A stretch of 64,000 nucleotides of DNA from Clostridia bacterium (lineage in GTDB: Bacteria > Bacillota > Clostridia > Oscillospirales > CAG-272), in assembly GCA_017540175.1 (NCBI GenBank), contig JAFYBN010000099.1, positions 24,878 to 88,877 on the forward strand, read 5' to 3'. Shown here in pieces: positions 33,593 to 42,929 of the stretch (within the stretch, counting starts at the first letter, position 1; each line of letters begins with the position of its first letter). Below the pieces are notes generated by a model. The model saw only the letters and a list, made by a program, of their open reading frames with translations. It was not told the DNA's origin and searched no databases. A program made the translations under genes and the position numbers.

Positions 33593-34279
33593 ATGATTGA
33601 CTTTGTGAATGTAAAAAAAGCGTATCCCAACGGGACCATCGCGCTCGGGGGGATCAATCTTCATATCGATGAAGGCGAATTCGTCTTTGTCTGCGGTCCT
33701 TCCGGCGCGGGCAAATCCACGATGATGAAGCTGCTCCTCAGAGAAGAGCGCATCACGTCCGGAAAGCTCACGGTCGGCAAATACGATCTCCAAAAGCTCT
33801 CAAATTTCCGGGTACCGTATTACAGGCGCGAGCTCGGCGTCGTGTTTCAGGATTTCCGTCTTTTCCCGAAAAAGACCGTGTTTGAAAACGTCGCGTTCGC
33901 GATGGAGGTCGTCGGCACGCCGCGTAAAATGATCGTCCGCCGCGTTCCCGCCATTCTCAATACCGTCAACCTCAACGGCAAACAGAATTCCTTCCCGAAC
34001 GAGATCTCCGGCGGCGAGCAGCAGCGGGTCGCTTTGGCGCGCGCGCTGGCGAACAATCCGAAGGTGATCATCGCCGACGAGCCGACCGGCAACATCGACC
34101 CGCGCCTGTCGCTCGAAATCATGAGCCTGCTCATCAAGATCAACAAGCTCGGCAAGACCGTCATCGTCGTCACCCACGAAAAGGATCTCGTGGACTATTA
34201 CAAGCAGCGTGTGGTCATGCTGAACAAGGGTCTTATAACGGAGGACCGGATAGGAGGTATGTACTGTGCGGAGGTATAA
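33593..34279 (+). CDS. ftsE: Cell-division ATP-binding protein FtsE
   Basis: A 228-residue ABC-type ATPase. Walker A is GPSGAGKST (about residues 35-43), the signature is [14 protein letters not shown] and Walker B is [12 protein letters not shown]. With FtsX it forms a membrane complex that does not transport but drives peptidoglycan hydrolases at the septum. The ATG at 33593 follows AAAGGTTT. Its end overlaps the ftsX start by 14 bases, a standard coupled pair. Two coiled-coil M23 hydrolases follow. Confidence 0.96.
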   Translation: MIDFVNVKKAYPNGTIALGGINLHIDEGEFVFVCGPSGAGKSTMMKLLLREERITSGKLTVGKYDLQKLSNFRVPYYRRELGVVFQDFRLFPKKTVFENVAFAMEVVGTPRKMIVRRVPAILNTVNLNGKQNSFPNEISGGEQQRVALARALANNPKVIIADEPTGNIDPRLSLEIMSLLIKINKLGKTVIVVTHEKDLVDYYKQRVVMLNKGLITEDRIGGMYCAEV

Positions 34280-35144
34280 TCCTTTCTATTTCATCGGTCA
34301 GGCGTTTGAGGGGCTTTGGCGCAACGGCGTCATGAGCTTCGCGTCCATTGCCGTTCTGATGAGCCTTCTCGTTGTGACCGGCGGGTTTACGCTGCTCGTC
34401 GCGAACATCAACAAAAACCTCGACGAATTCAACTCGATCAAGCAGATCGTCGTTTTCTGCGAGCAGGACGCGACCGACGAGGAAATCGCCGTGCTCGGCG
34501 ATACCATCGGAAAACTGGACAACATCGAAAAGGTCCAGCACGTCACGAAAAAAGAGGGTCTTGAAAAAATGAAGGCGGAATATGAAGCGTACAGCGACGT
34601 ATCCGAAGAAGACAACCCTCTTCCCGATTCCTTTGTCATCACCTATATCGACAACGAAAAGGTCTCCGACCTTGACTACCAGCTCAAAAATCTCGACGGA
34701 GTCGTGAAAGTCAACAACCGGCTTGACCTTGCCACGAAGATCGAGAGCTTCAAGCGGGGCGTCATGCTCGTCTTCGCATGGTTTCTCGTCATCCTCGGCG
34801 TCGTGAGCTTCTTTATCATCATGAATACGATCAAGCTCTCGGTGTTTTCACGCCGGAACGAGATTTCGATCATGCAGTACGTCGGCGCGACGGGATGGTT
34901 CATATCCCTGCCGTATATCATAGAAGGTATCATCATCGGTATCATCGCGTCTGTCGCGGCATATTTTATCGAATGGTACATTTACTTCTATATTGAAGAA
35001 ATGGTTCATTCCAATCTGCAGTTCATCTCGTTTATTCCGTTCACGGAACTCAAGGGCACGGTGCTGCTCGGCTTCATCGCCATCGGCATCGGCGCGGGCA
35101 TCATCGGGAGTTTGGTCTCCCTCGCGAGGTATCTCAGACAGTAA
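34266..35144 (+). CDS. ftsX: Cell-division protein FtsX
   Basis: A 292-residue membrane protein from a GTG start with GGAGG eight bases before it, inside the end of ftsE. One N-terminal TM helix (about residues 22-44), an extracellular domain of about 120 residues, then three TM helices (about 165-190, 215-240, 260-285) give the FtsX layout. SVFSRRNEISIMQYVGATGWFI is the conserved coupling-helix region that contacts FtsE. The outside domain typically binds a coiled-coil hydrolase, and two candidates are encoded directly downstream. Confidence 0.95.
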   Translation: MRRYNPFYFIGQAFEGLWRNGVMSFASIAVLMSLLVVTGGFTLLVANINKNLDEFNSIKQIVVFCEQDATDEEIAVLGDTIGKLDNIEKVQHVTKKEGLEKMKAEYEAYSDVSEEDNPLPDSFVITYIDNEKVSDLDYQLKNLDGVVKVNNRLDLATKIESFKRGVMLVFAWFLVILGVVSFFIIMNTIKLSVFSRRNEISIMQYVGATGWFISLPYIIEGIIIGIIASVAAYFIEWYIYFYIEEMVHSNLQFISFIPFTELKGTVLLGFIAIGIGAGIIGSLVSLARYLRQ

Positions 35145-35187
35145 GCACCGGCGCATGGATCCGGTTTATTGATTGATTTTGACGGAT

Positions 35188-36945
35188 ATGAAAAAAAATC
35201 TGATTTTGAAAGCGCTTTGCGTCATTCTCGTTCTCACGACGGTTTTCCCGGTATCGCCCTCGCCCGTCTCGGCGGTCGCCGAGGCGAATACCGTTCCGAC
35301 GGACGCCGTCGTTCAATCCCTGAACGATCAGCTTTCCGAGCTTGACCGCAAGAGGGGCGAGATCGACGCCGAGATCCGGTCGATTGTCGAGGAGCGCGGT
35401 TCTCTTTGGGAAGAGATCAACGCGTACGAGCGTCTCATCAACATCGACACGGAGAAAAAGCAGGCGGCGCAGAAGCTGGCGGATTACTACACGAAGCAGA
35501 TCGAAGAGACCTCGCAGCGCATCGAGGAAACGACTGCCCGTCTCGAGGCGCAGGAAAACGCGTATTACGGCCGCATGGTCGACGCCTATATGGAGCAGGA
35601 CGCCGACTTCATCGAACTGGTTCTGGGCGCCGCGGATCTGGTCGACTTTCTCACGAAGGTGGACTATGTCTCGAGCATCATCGAGAACGACAAGCGGATC
35701 ATGACGCAGCTCGAAAAGGACCGCGCCACCCTTGCGGAAGCGGAAGCGCAGTATGAAAAAGCGCAGGCCGAGCAGATCAAGAACGTCAACGAATACGAGG
35801 CATCCATCAAGGAGCTCGCGAAGCTGCAGAACAGCGTCATCGAAGCCTACGAGCGTCTGCAGCAGGACGAGGAACAGCAGAGAATTTACGCGAACAACGT
35901 CCGCGAGTCCACCGAAGAGCTTAACGCGACCCTTGAAAAGCGTCTCGCGGACCTTGCCGCCGAGCAGGAACGCCAGCGCATCGCCGCTGCGGAACAGCGC
36001 AAGAAAGAGGCCGAGGAAGCTGCCGCTAGAGAGGCCGCCGCGAAAGCCGCGGCAGAGAAAGCCGCGGCGGAGAAAGCCGCGGCGGAGAAAGCAGCGGCGG
36101 AGAAAGCAGCGGCGGAGAAAGCAGCGGCGGAGAAAGCAGCGGCGGAAGAAGCGGCGGCACAGGCTGCGGCTGAGGAAGCGAATGCCGCCGAAGAGGCGGC
36201 CTGGCAGCCTGCGAACCCGGAACCGGTACAGCCCGAGCTGCCTCCGGACGAATGGTTTGTTACGGAGCAGGATCCGAACGTCGGGGGATGGCAGCCCGCC
36301 GAACCCGAGCCGCAGACACCGCCCGAAATTCCGGCGGAACCAGAACAGACGCCGTCGGAAGAGCACAATCCGGAATACATCACCGAGTGGACCGAGACCG
36401 TCCAGCCGGGCGGCGAGGGCACTTATTATGAGCCCGTCGACCCGGACAACGTCGATTATTCGTCCGGCGGTGTGTATCAGGGCTCGGAAGACAGCGCGCA
36501 GACCGCGTATTACATGCAGAATTATGAATACGGCGAGTACGTGGGGGGCAGTTTCTCCTGGGTGCTCGAACCGTACGCTGGCTATGAGGTGACCTCCGAG
36601 GTCGGAGAACGCGATCTCTTCGGTTATCATGATTTTCATTACGGAATCGATCTTGCCTGCAGCGAGGGAACGCCCATCCGTGCCGCCAACGCCGGAAAGG
36701 TCATCTTCAGCGAATGGCACGACAGCTACGGCAACTACGTCGTCGTGGACCACGGCGGCGGCATTACGACGACTTACGCCCACATGAAAGAGCGCGCCGT
36801 TTATGTCGGCCAATGGGTCGAAGCGGGCGATCTGATCGGCTATGTCGGCATGACCGGAACGGCCTCCGGCTTCCACCTGCATTTTGAGGTCCGTGTGGCC
36901 GGCGCCGTTCAGAATCCCCGCGACTGGTTCGATTTCGCAATCTGA
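35188..36945 (+). CDS. M23 (LytM) peptidoglycan endopeptidase with long coiled coil, likely FtsEX partner
   Basis: 585 residues. A signal peptide (ILKALCVILVLTTV...VSA) is followed by a long coiled coil (about 35-270), six AAAEK repeats (about 287-321), a Pro/Glu-rich linker, and a LytM domain (about 465-580). Zinc ligands are visible in FHYGIDLAC (H and D) and HLHFEV, so it should be active. Coiled coil plus LytM is the EnvC/PcsB-like design that docks on FtsX. ATG 35188 is chosen over TTG 35173. It is paralogous to the next gene; both end YGNYVV-(D/N)HG-G-(I/L)TT-YAHM-like. Confidence 0.9.
   Translation: MKKNLILKALCVILVLTTVFPVSPSPVSAVAEANTVPTDAVVQSLNDQLSELDRKRGEIDAEIRSIVEERGSLWEEINAYERLINIDTEKKQAAQKLADYYTKQIEETSQRIEETTARLEAQENAYYGRMVDAYMEQDADFIELVLGAADLVDFLTKVDYVSSIIENDKRIMTQLEKDRATLAEAEAQYEKAQAEQIKNVNEYEASIKELAKLQNSVIEAYERLQQDEEQQRIYANNVRESTEELNATLEKRLADLAAEQERQRIAAAEQRKKEAEEAAAREAAAKAAAEKAAAEKAAAEKAAAEKAAAEKAAAEKAAAEEAAAQAAAEEANAAEEAAWQPANPEPVQPELPPDEWFVTEQDPNVGGWQPAEPEPQTPPEIPAEPEQTPSEEHNPEYITEWTETVQPGGEGTYYEPVDPDNVDYSSGGVYQGSEDSAQTAYYMQNYEYGEYVGGSFSWVLEPYAGYEVTSEVGERDLFGYHDFHYGIDLACSEGTPIRAANAGKVIFSEWHDSYGNYVVVDHGGGITTTYAHMKERAVYVGQWVEAGDLIGYVGMTGTASGFHLHFEVRVAGAVQNPRDWFDFAI
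36046..36150 (+). repeat. 15-base in-frame tandem repeat encoding AAAEK
   Basis: Seven consecutive 15-base units (GCxGCGGCxGAGAAA) encode six AAAEK and one AAAEE. The four central units (36091-36135 and part of the next) are almost identical, so copy number could change by slippage. Confidence 0.9.
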
Positions 36946-36974
36946 CAGAATGAACTCCCACACGGGAAAAGACT

Positions 36975-38303
36975 ATGGAACAAGTATCTGTAAAAAAGAC
37001 GGTCGTCATTTCGCTCATTCTGACGGCGATCGCGCTGATATCCGTTTTCGCCGCGCCTCTGTTCGCCGTTCACACGTTTGCCTCCCAGACGGCGGACTCG
37101 ACGACCCGATCCTACGAGGATCAGATCGCGGACGCGGAACGCAGACAGCAGGAAGCGAAGGATGAGCTCGGAAAAATCTGGAACGACCAGTATTCCACGC
37201 ACGAAAAGATCGAACAGCTCGATCTCGTCATTCAGCGCAACGCGGACTGGAAGCAGCTCGCGCAGGATTATGTTGAAAGCATCTACGCGCAGATCGACGA
37301 GAAGAACAGCGCGATCGAAGAAGTGACGGTCCGCATCGACAATCAGCGGCAGTCGCTGATGAACCACATGCGGGAAACCTATATGGAACAGGACGTCGAC
37401 CTGATCGAGGTCCTGCTCAGCTCGAAAGGGCTCCTCGATTTTCTGGAAAAGCTCGATTACGTCGACGCGGTCCTGAACTACGACCGAAAACTCATCGCAC
37501 AGCTCAACGAGGAAAAAGTGCTGCTCGAGCAGTACGAAGCGGCGCTGCACGACGCTGAGGCAAAGCAGGTCGAGGAAGTTCGGAAGTACGAGGCGATCAT
37601 CCACGAGAACGAAGAGGCAAAACAGCTCAAGCTCCAGTACATGGAGGATCTTGAGAAAAACGAGAACCTCTGGCTCGAGGAATACGCCTACGCGAACGCC
37701 GAGACGGAAAAGCTCAACAACGAGCTGCAGGCCTACCTCGCCGAACTCGCGGAAAAAGAGCGAAAGGAAGCCGAGGCGCGCGCCCTTGCGGAGCAGCAGC
37801 ATAAAGAAGCGCTCGCGCAGGCCGAAAGAGAAGCGTATGAGAAGGCACAGCGGGAAGCTCAGCAGCAGCAGGAGGCATACCGCTACAACGGCACGAACGC
37901 CTGCTGGCCGCTTCAGGCCGGTGTCTCGGGCCGCGTCTCCTCCGAGTGGGGATGGCGCTGGATTTGGGGGCTTCACGACAAGCATCTCGGCATCGATCTC
38001 GCCTGTCCGTCCGGTACGGAAGTCTACGCATACAGCGGCGGGACGGTGGTGACGAGCACCAACCATTACAGCTATGGGAATTATGTCGTGATCAACCACG
38101 GCAACGGCCTCACGACCCTCTATGCGCACATGGCGGACCGTCAGGTGAGCGCCGGGGACACCGTCGTCGCAGGTCAGCTCATCGGGCATGTCGGCCTGAC
38201 CGGATCGACCTCCGGCTACCACCTCCACTTTGAGGTCCGCATCAACGGCGAAACGGTCAATCCGCGCGATTACATCGTTTTCCCATCGAATTGGGTCAAC
38301 TGA
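36975..38303 (+). CDS. M23 (LytM) peptidoglycan endopeptidase with coiled coil
   Basis: 442 residues. An N-terminal signal/anchor (VVISLILTAIALISVFAAPLF) precedes a coiled coil (about 38-300) and a LytM domain (about 312-440). The zinc ligands are HLGIDLAC and HLHFEV, as in the preceding gene. It starts 29 bases after that gene, so the two are tandem paralogues in one operon with ftsEX. One may act at the septum and the other in sporulation or elongation, but the sequence does not say which. Confidence 0.9.
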   Translation: MEQVSVKKTVVISLILTAIALISVFAAPLFAVHTFASQTADSTTRSYEDQIADAERRQQEAKDELGKIWNDQYSTHEKIEQLDLVIQRNADWKQLAQDYVESIYAQIDEKNSAIEEVTVRIDNQRQSLMNHMRETYMEQDVDLIEVLLSSKGLLDFLEKLDYVDAVLNYDRKLIAQLNEEKVLLEQYEAALHDAEAKQVEEVRKYEAIIHENEEAKQLKLQYMEDLEKNENLWLEEYAYANAETEKLNNELQAYLAELAEKERKEAEARALAEQQHKEALAQAEREAYEKAQREAQQQQEAYRYNGTNACWPLQAGVSGRVSSEWGWRWIWGLHDKHLGIDLACPSGTEVYAYSGGTVVTSTNHYSYGNYVVINHGNGLTTLYAHMADRQVSAGDTVVAGQLIGHVGLTGSTSGYHLHFEVRINGETVNPRDYIVFPSNWVN

Positions 38304-38362
38304 TGATCCTGTGATACGGCGCCTGCCGTACAACTTCTTTCCGAAAGAAGGAAAACTCTATC

Positions 38363-39664
38363 ATGCAAAAGAAAATGCCCGTCTCCGCCGCGATCGTCAT
38401 CGTGCTCTTGACCTGCCTCGCGACCTTCATGCTTTCCTTTATTTGCCTGCATACCGTGTTTGAGAAACGCTACCGCGCGAGAACCGTCGAACCGTACGGG
38501 AAAATCGGCGCGTACGACACGGCGGGCACGTCATCCGAAGGATCGTCCGGCGCGGAGAACGGGAATTCCGGCTTCATGCAGCGCGCGACGGCGAAACTCA
38601 GCGAAGTCGACGCGCTGTTCCGGCAGTATTATATAGGAGACCTGGACGACGATCTTCTGATCGACTGCATGATCGACGGCTATATCGCCGGCACGCTCGA
38701 CAACTATGGGGCTTATTACAACACCGCCGAGTTCGAGGATTTCATGAGCGACCTCGAAGGTGAGATCGCCGGGATCGGGGTCAACGTCATTCAGAACGCG
38801 GACTACAAGTGCCTCGAGGTGCTGAGCGTCATTCCGGATTCACCCGCGATGGAAGCCGGCGTAGAGCCGGGCGACCTGATCTGGACGGTCGGAGAGGAAA
38901 AGGAATCCGTCGTTGTGCTCGGGTACTATCCTTCCATCGCAAAGCTCAGAGGAGCCGTGGGCACAGAGGCGATCTTCTCCGTGCGAAGAGGCGATCAGTA
39001 CGAAGAAGAAGTCGATTTCCGCATCACCCGCGAGATCGTCAAGGAAGTCACCGTGATGTCCCACGTCTACGCGCCCGATCCGAGTATCGGAGTCGTACGG
39101 ATTTCCGGCTTTGACGCCAGCACGCCGAAACAGTTTGTCGACGCGACGAAGGATCTCACCGATCAGGGATGCACCAGTCTCATCATCGATCTGCGCTATA
39201 ATCCGGGCGGAGAGCTGAACTCCATTCTGACCGTTCTCGACTATATTCTCCCCGCAGGTCCCATCGTCCGGATCATGGATAAGGACGGCAACCAGGTACA
39301 GGCGTACAATTCCGGTCCGACCGAGCTGAGTATCCCGCTCGCGGTCCTTGTGAACGGTTCGACCGCGTCCGCGGCGGAGCTCTTTACCTCCGCTGTGCGC
39401 GATTACGAAAAAGCGATCATCGTCGGAACAACGACCTACGGCAAGGGCTGTATGCAGACGACCGTTCCGCTGTCTGACAACAGCGCGGTCTCCATCACCT
39501 ACCGGATGTACAACCCGCCGTTCTCCGACAACTACCACGGGATCGGAATCGTACCCGACGTCGAGGTCGAGCTCGACGAGGAACTTCAGGGCAAGAACTT
39601 CTATAAAATCACCGACGAAGAAGACAATCAGCTCGCGGCGGCTGCGGCGGCGCTCCGATACTGA
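38363..39664 (+). CDS. ctpA: S41-family carboxyl-terminal protease (CtpA-like)
   Basis: 433 residues. A signal anchor (residues 8-30) is followed by a PDZ domain (about 125-215; GIGVNVIQNADYKCLEVLSVIPDSPAMEAGVEPGDLI) and the S41 protease core. The nucleophile Ser lies in VNGSTASAAE and the Lys in TYGKGCMQ, the Ser-Lys dyad. It cleaves proteins outside the membrane near their C termini. It follows the two M23 hydrolases, and Ctp proteases are known elsewhere to degrade such hydrolases, so a regulatory link is plausible. Confidence 0.93.
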   Translation: MQKKMPVSAAIVIVLLTCLATFMLSFICLHTVFEKRYRARTVEPYGKIGAYDTAGTSSEGSSGAENGNSGFMQRATAKLSEVDALFRQYYIGDLDDDLLIDCMIDGYIAGTLDNYGAYYNTAEFEDFMSDLEGEIAGIGVNVIQNADYKCLEVLSVIPDSPAMEAGVEPGDLIWTVGEEKESVVVLGYYPSIAKLRGAVGTEAIFSVRRGDQYEEEVDFRITREIVKEVTVMSHVYAPDPSIGVVRISGFDASTPKQFVDATKDLTDQGCTSLIIDLRYNPGGELNSILTVLDYILPAGPIVRIMDKDGNQVQAYNSGPTELSIPLAVLVNGSTASAAELFTSAVRDYEKAIIVGTTTYGKGCMQTTVPLSDNSAVSITYRMYNPPFSDNYHGIGIVPDVEVELDEELQGKNFYKITDEEDNQLAAAAAALRY

Positions 39665-39712
39665 CCGCGTGCGAAGCTTACTAAACGCAAATCAAGGAAG
39701 CGAGGATTTTCC

Positions 39713-40207
39713 ATGGAAAAGAAGCATACCACCAAATATACGACCGAAGGGTACCGTGAGCTTGTCGACGAGCTGAATTACCTCAAAGGCGAGAAAACCG
39801 AGGAGGTCAAGAACAATCTGGCGTACGCGCGTTCGCTCGGAGATTTTTCCGAAAACAGCGAGCTGGACTCCGCGCGCGACGAACAGGGAAGAGTGGCCGC
39901 CCGAATTCTCGAGCTCGAGGATCTCATCAAGAAGGCGGAGATCATCGATGAAAACGACATCAAGGAAGACGTCGTCAACCTCGGTTCAACGGTAGTCGTC
40001 TATGATTACGATCTCGAAGATACGGTGGAATACGCGATCGTCGGCACGAACGAAGCCGATCCCATGAACGGGCGCATTTCCGACCGCTCTCCCATCGGCG
40101 CCGCCCTGCTGGCCAAAACCGTCGGGGATGAGGTCACCGTCAGCACGCCCGGCGGAGAGCTGAAATTCCGCATCGAACGGGTCGAGCGCACCAAGAACGT
40201 AAACTAA
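39713..40207 (+). CDS. greA: Transcription elongation factor GreA
   Basis: 164 residues. The N-terminal coiled coil carries the acidic tip region ([23 protein letters not shown]), and the C-terminal FKBP-like domain has [27 protein letters not shown] and [20 protein letters not shown]. GreA rescues backtracked RNA polymerase by stimulating transcript cleavage. It is 11 bases before lysS, the common greA-lysS pair of Firmicutes. Confidence 0.96.
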   Translation: MEKKHTTKYTTEGYRELVDELNYLKGEKTEEVKNNLAYARSLGDFSENSELDSARDEQGRVAARILELEDLIKKAEIIDENDIKEDVVNLGSTVVVYDYDLEDTVEYAIVGTNEADPMNGRISDRSPIGAALLAKTVGDEVTVSTPGGELKFRIERVERTKNVN

Positions 40208-40218
40208 GGAGAAGAAAA

Positions 40219-42195
40219 ATGGCAGAGAACATACAGAATCAGACCGCACCGCAGACAGAAGAGAACCTGAACGACCTCATCCGGGTCCGCAGAGAAAAGC
40301 TGAAGAACCTTCAGGACGACGGCCGCGATCCGTTTCAGATCCGCCGCTTCGACGTCACGCATCACAGCGAGGACGTGAAGGCGAATTTTGATGAACTTGA
40401 AGAAAAAGAAGTGACCGTAGCCGGCAGAATGATGTCGAAGCGCATCATGGGCAAAGCCTCGTTCGCGCATGTGCAGGATCTGACCGGAACGATCCAGATT
40501 TACGCGTCCCGCGATACGCTCGGCGAGGAAGCCTACGCGGAGTTCAAGAAGGACGACGTCGGCGATATCGTCGGCGTGAAGGGTCATGTCTTCCGCACCA
40601 AGATGGGGGAGATCTCCGTCCGCGCGACGGAATTCATCCTGCTTTCGAAGTCCCTCAAGCCCCTGCCGGAGAAGTTCCACGGACTCACGAACGTCGACCA
40701 GCGCTACCGTCAGCGGTACGTTGATCTCATCATCAATCCCGAATCGAAGGATACCCTCATCAAGCGCTCGAAGATCATCCGCGCCATTCGGAATTTCCTC
40801 GACGCGCAGGGATTCCTCGAAGTCGAAACGCCGATCCTCGTTTCCAACGCGGGCGGTGCGGCAGCCAGACCCTTCATCACCCACCACAACGCGCTTGACG
40901 AGGATTTCAAGCTCCGCATCTCGCTTGAGCTCTATCTCAAGCGTCTGATCGTCGGCGGGCTGGAGCGCGTGTACGAGATCGGGCGCGTGTTCCGCAACGA
41001 AGGCGTGGACACCCGCCACGACCCGCAGTTCACCCTGATGGAGCTGTATCAGGCGTACACCGATTACCACGGCATGATGGATCTGACCGAGAACATGTTC
41101 CGCACGGTCGCGAAAGAGGTGCTCGGCTCCACCAAGATCGTATTCAACGGCGTCGAGATGGATCTCGGCAAGCCGTTCGAGCGCATCACCATGGTCGACG
41201 CCGTCAAGAAGTATTCCGGCGTGGACTGGAATGAAATCGAAACCATCGAGGATGCCCGCAAGGCGGCTGCCGAACATAAAGTCGAATATGAAGAGAGACA
41301 TACAAAGGGCGATATTCTGAACCTGTTCTTTGAGACTTTCGTCGAGGAACACCTCGTTCAGCCGACCTTCCTCATGGATCATCCCGTTGAAATCTCCCCG
41401 CTTACCAAGCGCAAGCCGGAGAACCCGGATTACGTCGAGCGGTTCGAATTCTTCATGAACGGCTGGGAAATGGCAAATGCCTATTCCGAGCTGAACGACC
41501 CGATCGATCAGAGAGCCCGCTTCGCCGCGCAGGACGCTCTTTCCGCGATGGGCGACGAAGAAGCGGAGCACACCGACGAAGACTTCCTCAACGCGCTCGA
41601 GATCGGCATGCCGCCCACGGGAGGCATCGGCTACGGCATCGACCGGATGTGCATGCTGTTTACCAATTCCCAGGCCATCCGGGACGTGATCCTGTTCCCG
41701 ACGATGAAGACCGTCAAGACCGGCTCGGAGAAGAAGGACGGGGAACCCGCGGCGGAGGATAAGCTGGCGGAAGCGATCCCCGCGATCGAAGGCGCGCCGA
41801 TCATTTCGGCTGAGAAGCCCGATTTTTCAAACGTGCGGATCGAGCCGCTGTTTGCGGACTATGTCGATTTCGAGACCTTCTCGAAGTCCGATTTCCGCGC
41901 GGTGAAGGTCCTCGCGTGCGAGGCCGTGCCGAAGTCGAAGAAACTGCTCAAGTTCACGCTGAACGACGGAACGGATACCCCTCGTACGATCCTGAGCGGC
42001 ATTCATGCCTTCTACGAGCCGGAGCAGCTCGTCGGCAAGACCTGCATCGCGATCGTCAACCTGCCGCCGAGACCGATGATGGGAATCGAATCCTGCGGGA
42101 TGCTGATCTCCGCAATCCACAAAGAAGGCGACGAGGAAAAACTACATCTTCTTCAAGTCGATCCGCATATCCCCGCGGGCGCGAAGCTGTATTGA
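40219..42195 (+). CDS. lysS: Lysyl-tRNA synthetase (class II) with C-terminal tRNA-binding domain
   Basis: 658 residues, longer than the usual 490-500. Residues 1-500 are the standard class II enzyme: an OB anticodon domain ([24 protein letters not shown]), motif 2 ([22 protein letters not shown]) and motif 3 ([27 protein letters not shown]). A charged linker is followed by a Trbp111/EMAP-II-type tRNA-binding OB domain (about 545-658; [42 protein letters not shown]), like the C-terminal domain of MetG. Such extended LysS proteins are found in some Clostridia; the domain probably raises tRNA affinity. Confidence 0.95.
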   Translation: MAENIQNQTAPQTEENLNDLIRVRREKLKNLQDDGRDPFQIRRFDVTHHSEDVKANFDELEEKEVTVAGRMMSKRIMGKASFAHVQDLTGTIQIYASRDTLGEEAYAEFKKDDVGDIVGVKGHVFRTKMGEISVRATEFILLSKSLKPLPEKFHGLTNVDQRYRQRYVDLIINPESKDTLIKRSKIIRAIRNFLDAQGFLEVETPILVSNAGGAAARPFITHHNALDEDFKLRISLELYLKRLIVGGLERVYEIGRVFRNEGVDTRHDPQFTLMELYQAYTDYHGMMDLTENMFRTVAKEVLGSTKIVFNGVEMDLGKPFERITMVDAVKKYSGVDWNEIETIEDARKAAAEHKVEYEERHTKGDILNLFFETFVEEHLVQPTFLMDHPVEISPLTKRKPENPDYVERFEFFMNGWEMANAYSELNDPIDQRARFAAQDALSAMGDEEAEHTDEDFLNALEIGMPPTGGIGYGIDRMCMLFTNSQAIRDVILFPTMKTVKTGSEKKDGEPAAEDKLAEAIPAIEGAPIISAEKPDFSNVRIEPLFADYVDFETFSKSDFRAVKVLACEAVPKSKKLLKFTLNDGTDTPRTILSGIHAFYEPEQLVGKTCIAIVNLPPRPMMGIESCGMLISAIHKEGDEEKLHLLQVDPHIPAGAKLY

Positions 42196-42253
42196 GACAA
42201 TATAATCGGGTTCACCCGTCGACTGCAGAAAAGCAAACTGATCTGCCTTTTGG

Positions 42254-42285
42254 AAACGCCGGAAAGTTTTTCCGGCGTTTCCGTT
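42254..42285 (+). terminator. Terminator of the greA-lysS unit
   Basis: AAACGCCGGAAA (42254-42265) pairs with TTTCCGGCGTTT (42269-42280), a 12-base perfect stem with a 3-base loop, then CCGTT. Confidence 0.8.
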
Positions 42286-42350
42286 AAGAATTTGATCAAA
42301 TAACCATCCCAAAGAACGAAAAAAGCATCTTTTGAAAGGAGCGTAAATAT

Positions 42351-42923
42351 ATGAAGGGAAAAAAAGCAACAAAACCGTGCAAGAGAATCTTTTCTTTCCT
42401 GCTGACGCTCGTTTTGACCGCGCTTGTCTTCACAGCTGCGGGCTGCCGCCGTTCGGCTTCCGATAAGGACAGCGTTGAGAAGGCTCTTCAACGGATATCC
42501 GAAGGGCAGGGAACGGAAGCGGCAGAGCCGGAATCGCTGCAAAAACCTGACGATCCGCTTTCCGACGATATCAACCGGCAGATTTCAGAACGTTCGAATA
42601 TCGAAGTACTGGAGTCGACCGAGGAAAAAATAACGGTCAGAATTGATGCCCCCGATCTTTCCGCCGTCATCGAGGATCTGAAAAAAGCGGATTTCTCGGA
42701 AATGAACTATTCGGAAGGTGTGGAATACTGTAAAACCGTTATCTTGAACGCGCTGAATTCCGGAGAATACAAGACGGTAAGCAATACCGTTGATCTGAAC
42801 TGTTCTTACGAAGACGGCGAGATGCGTGTGGAATATAACGACGATTATCTGAATGCGCTCTATCCCGGATTGTATGATTATCTGAATTCCGATCTTCAAT
42901 CCGATTCATACGGATCGAGGTAA
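42351..42923 (+). CDS. Putative lipoprotein, unknown function
   Basis: 190 residues. A basic start and hydrophobic stretch (IFSFLLTLVLTALVFTAAGC) end in a lipobox-like TAAGC (Cys about residue 32). A polar, acidic Ser/Glu linker follows, then a small alpha/beta domain (about 78-180; ITVRIDAPDLSAVIEDLKKADF, VEYNDDYLNALYPGLYDYL). No family recognised. AAAGGAGCG precedes the ATG. It is AT-richer than its neighbours and lies six bases before the next gene, with which it forms an unusual pair. Confidence 0.7.
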   Translation: MKGKKATKPCKRIFSFLLTLVLTALVFTAAGCRRSASDKDSVEKALQRISEGQGTEAAEPESLQKPDDPLSDDINRQISERSNIEVLESTEEKITVRIDAPDLSAVIEDLKKADFSEMNYSEGVEYCKTVILNALNSGEYKTVSNTVDLNCSYEDGEMRVEYNDDYLNALYPGLYDYLNSDLQSDSYGSR

Positions 42924-42929
42924 AATGCT

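Noticed and set aside
35134-36963. 609-codon minus-strand frame with RRCFLRR-like repeats
   Set aside because: The repeats are only the reverse reading of the AAAEK codons of the M23 hydrolase gene.
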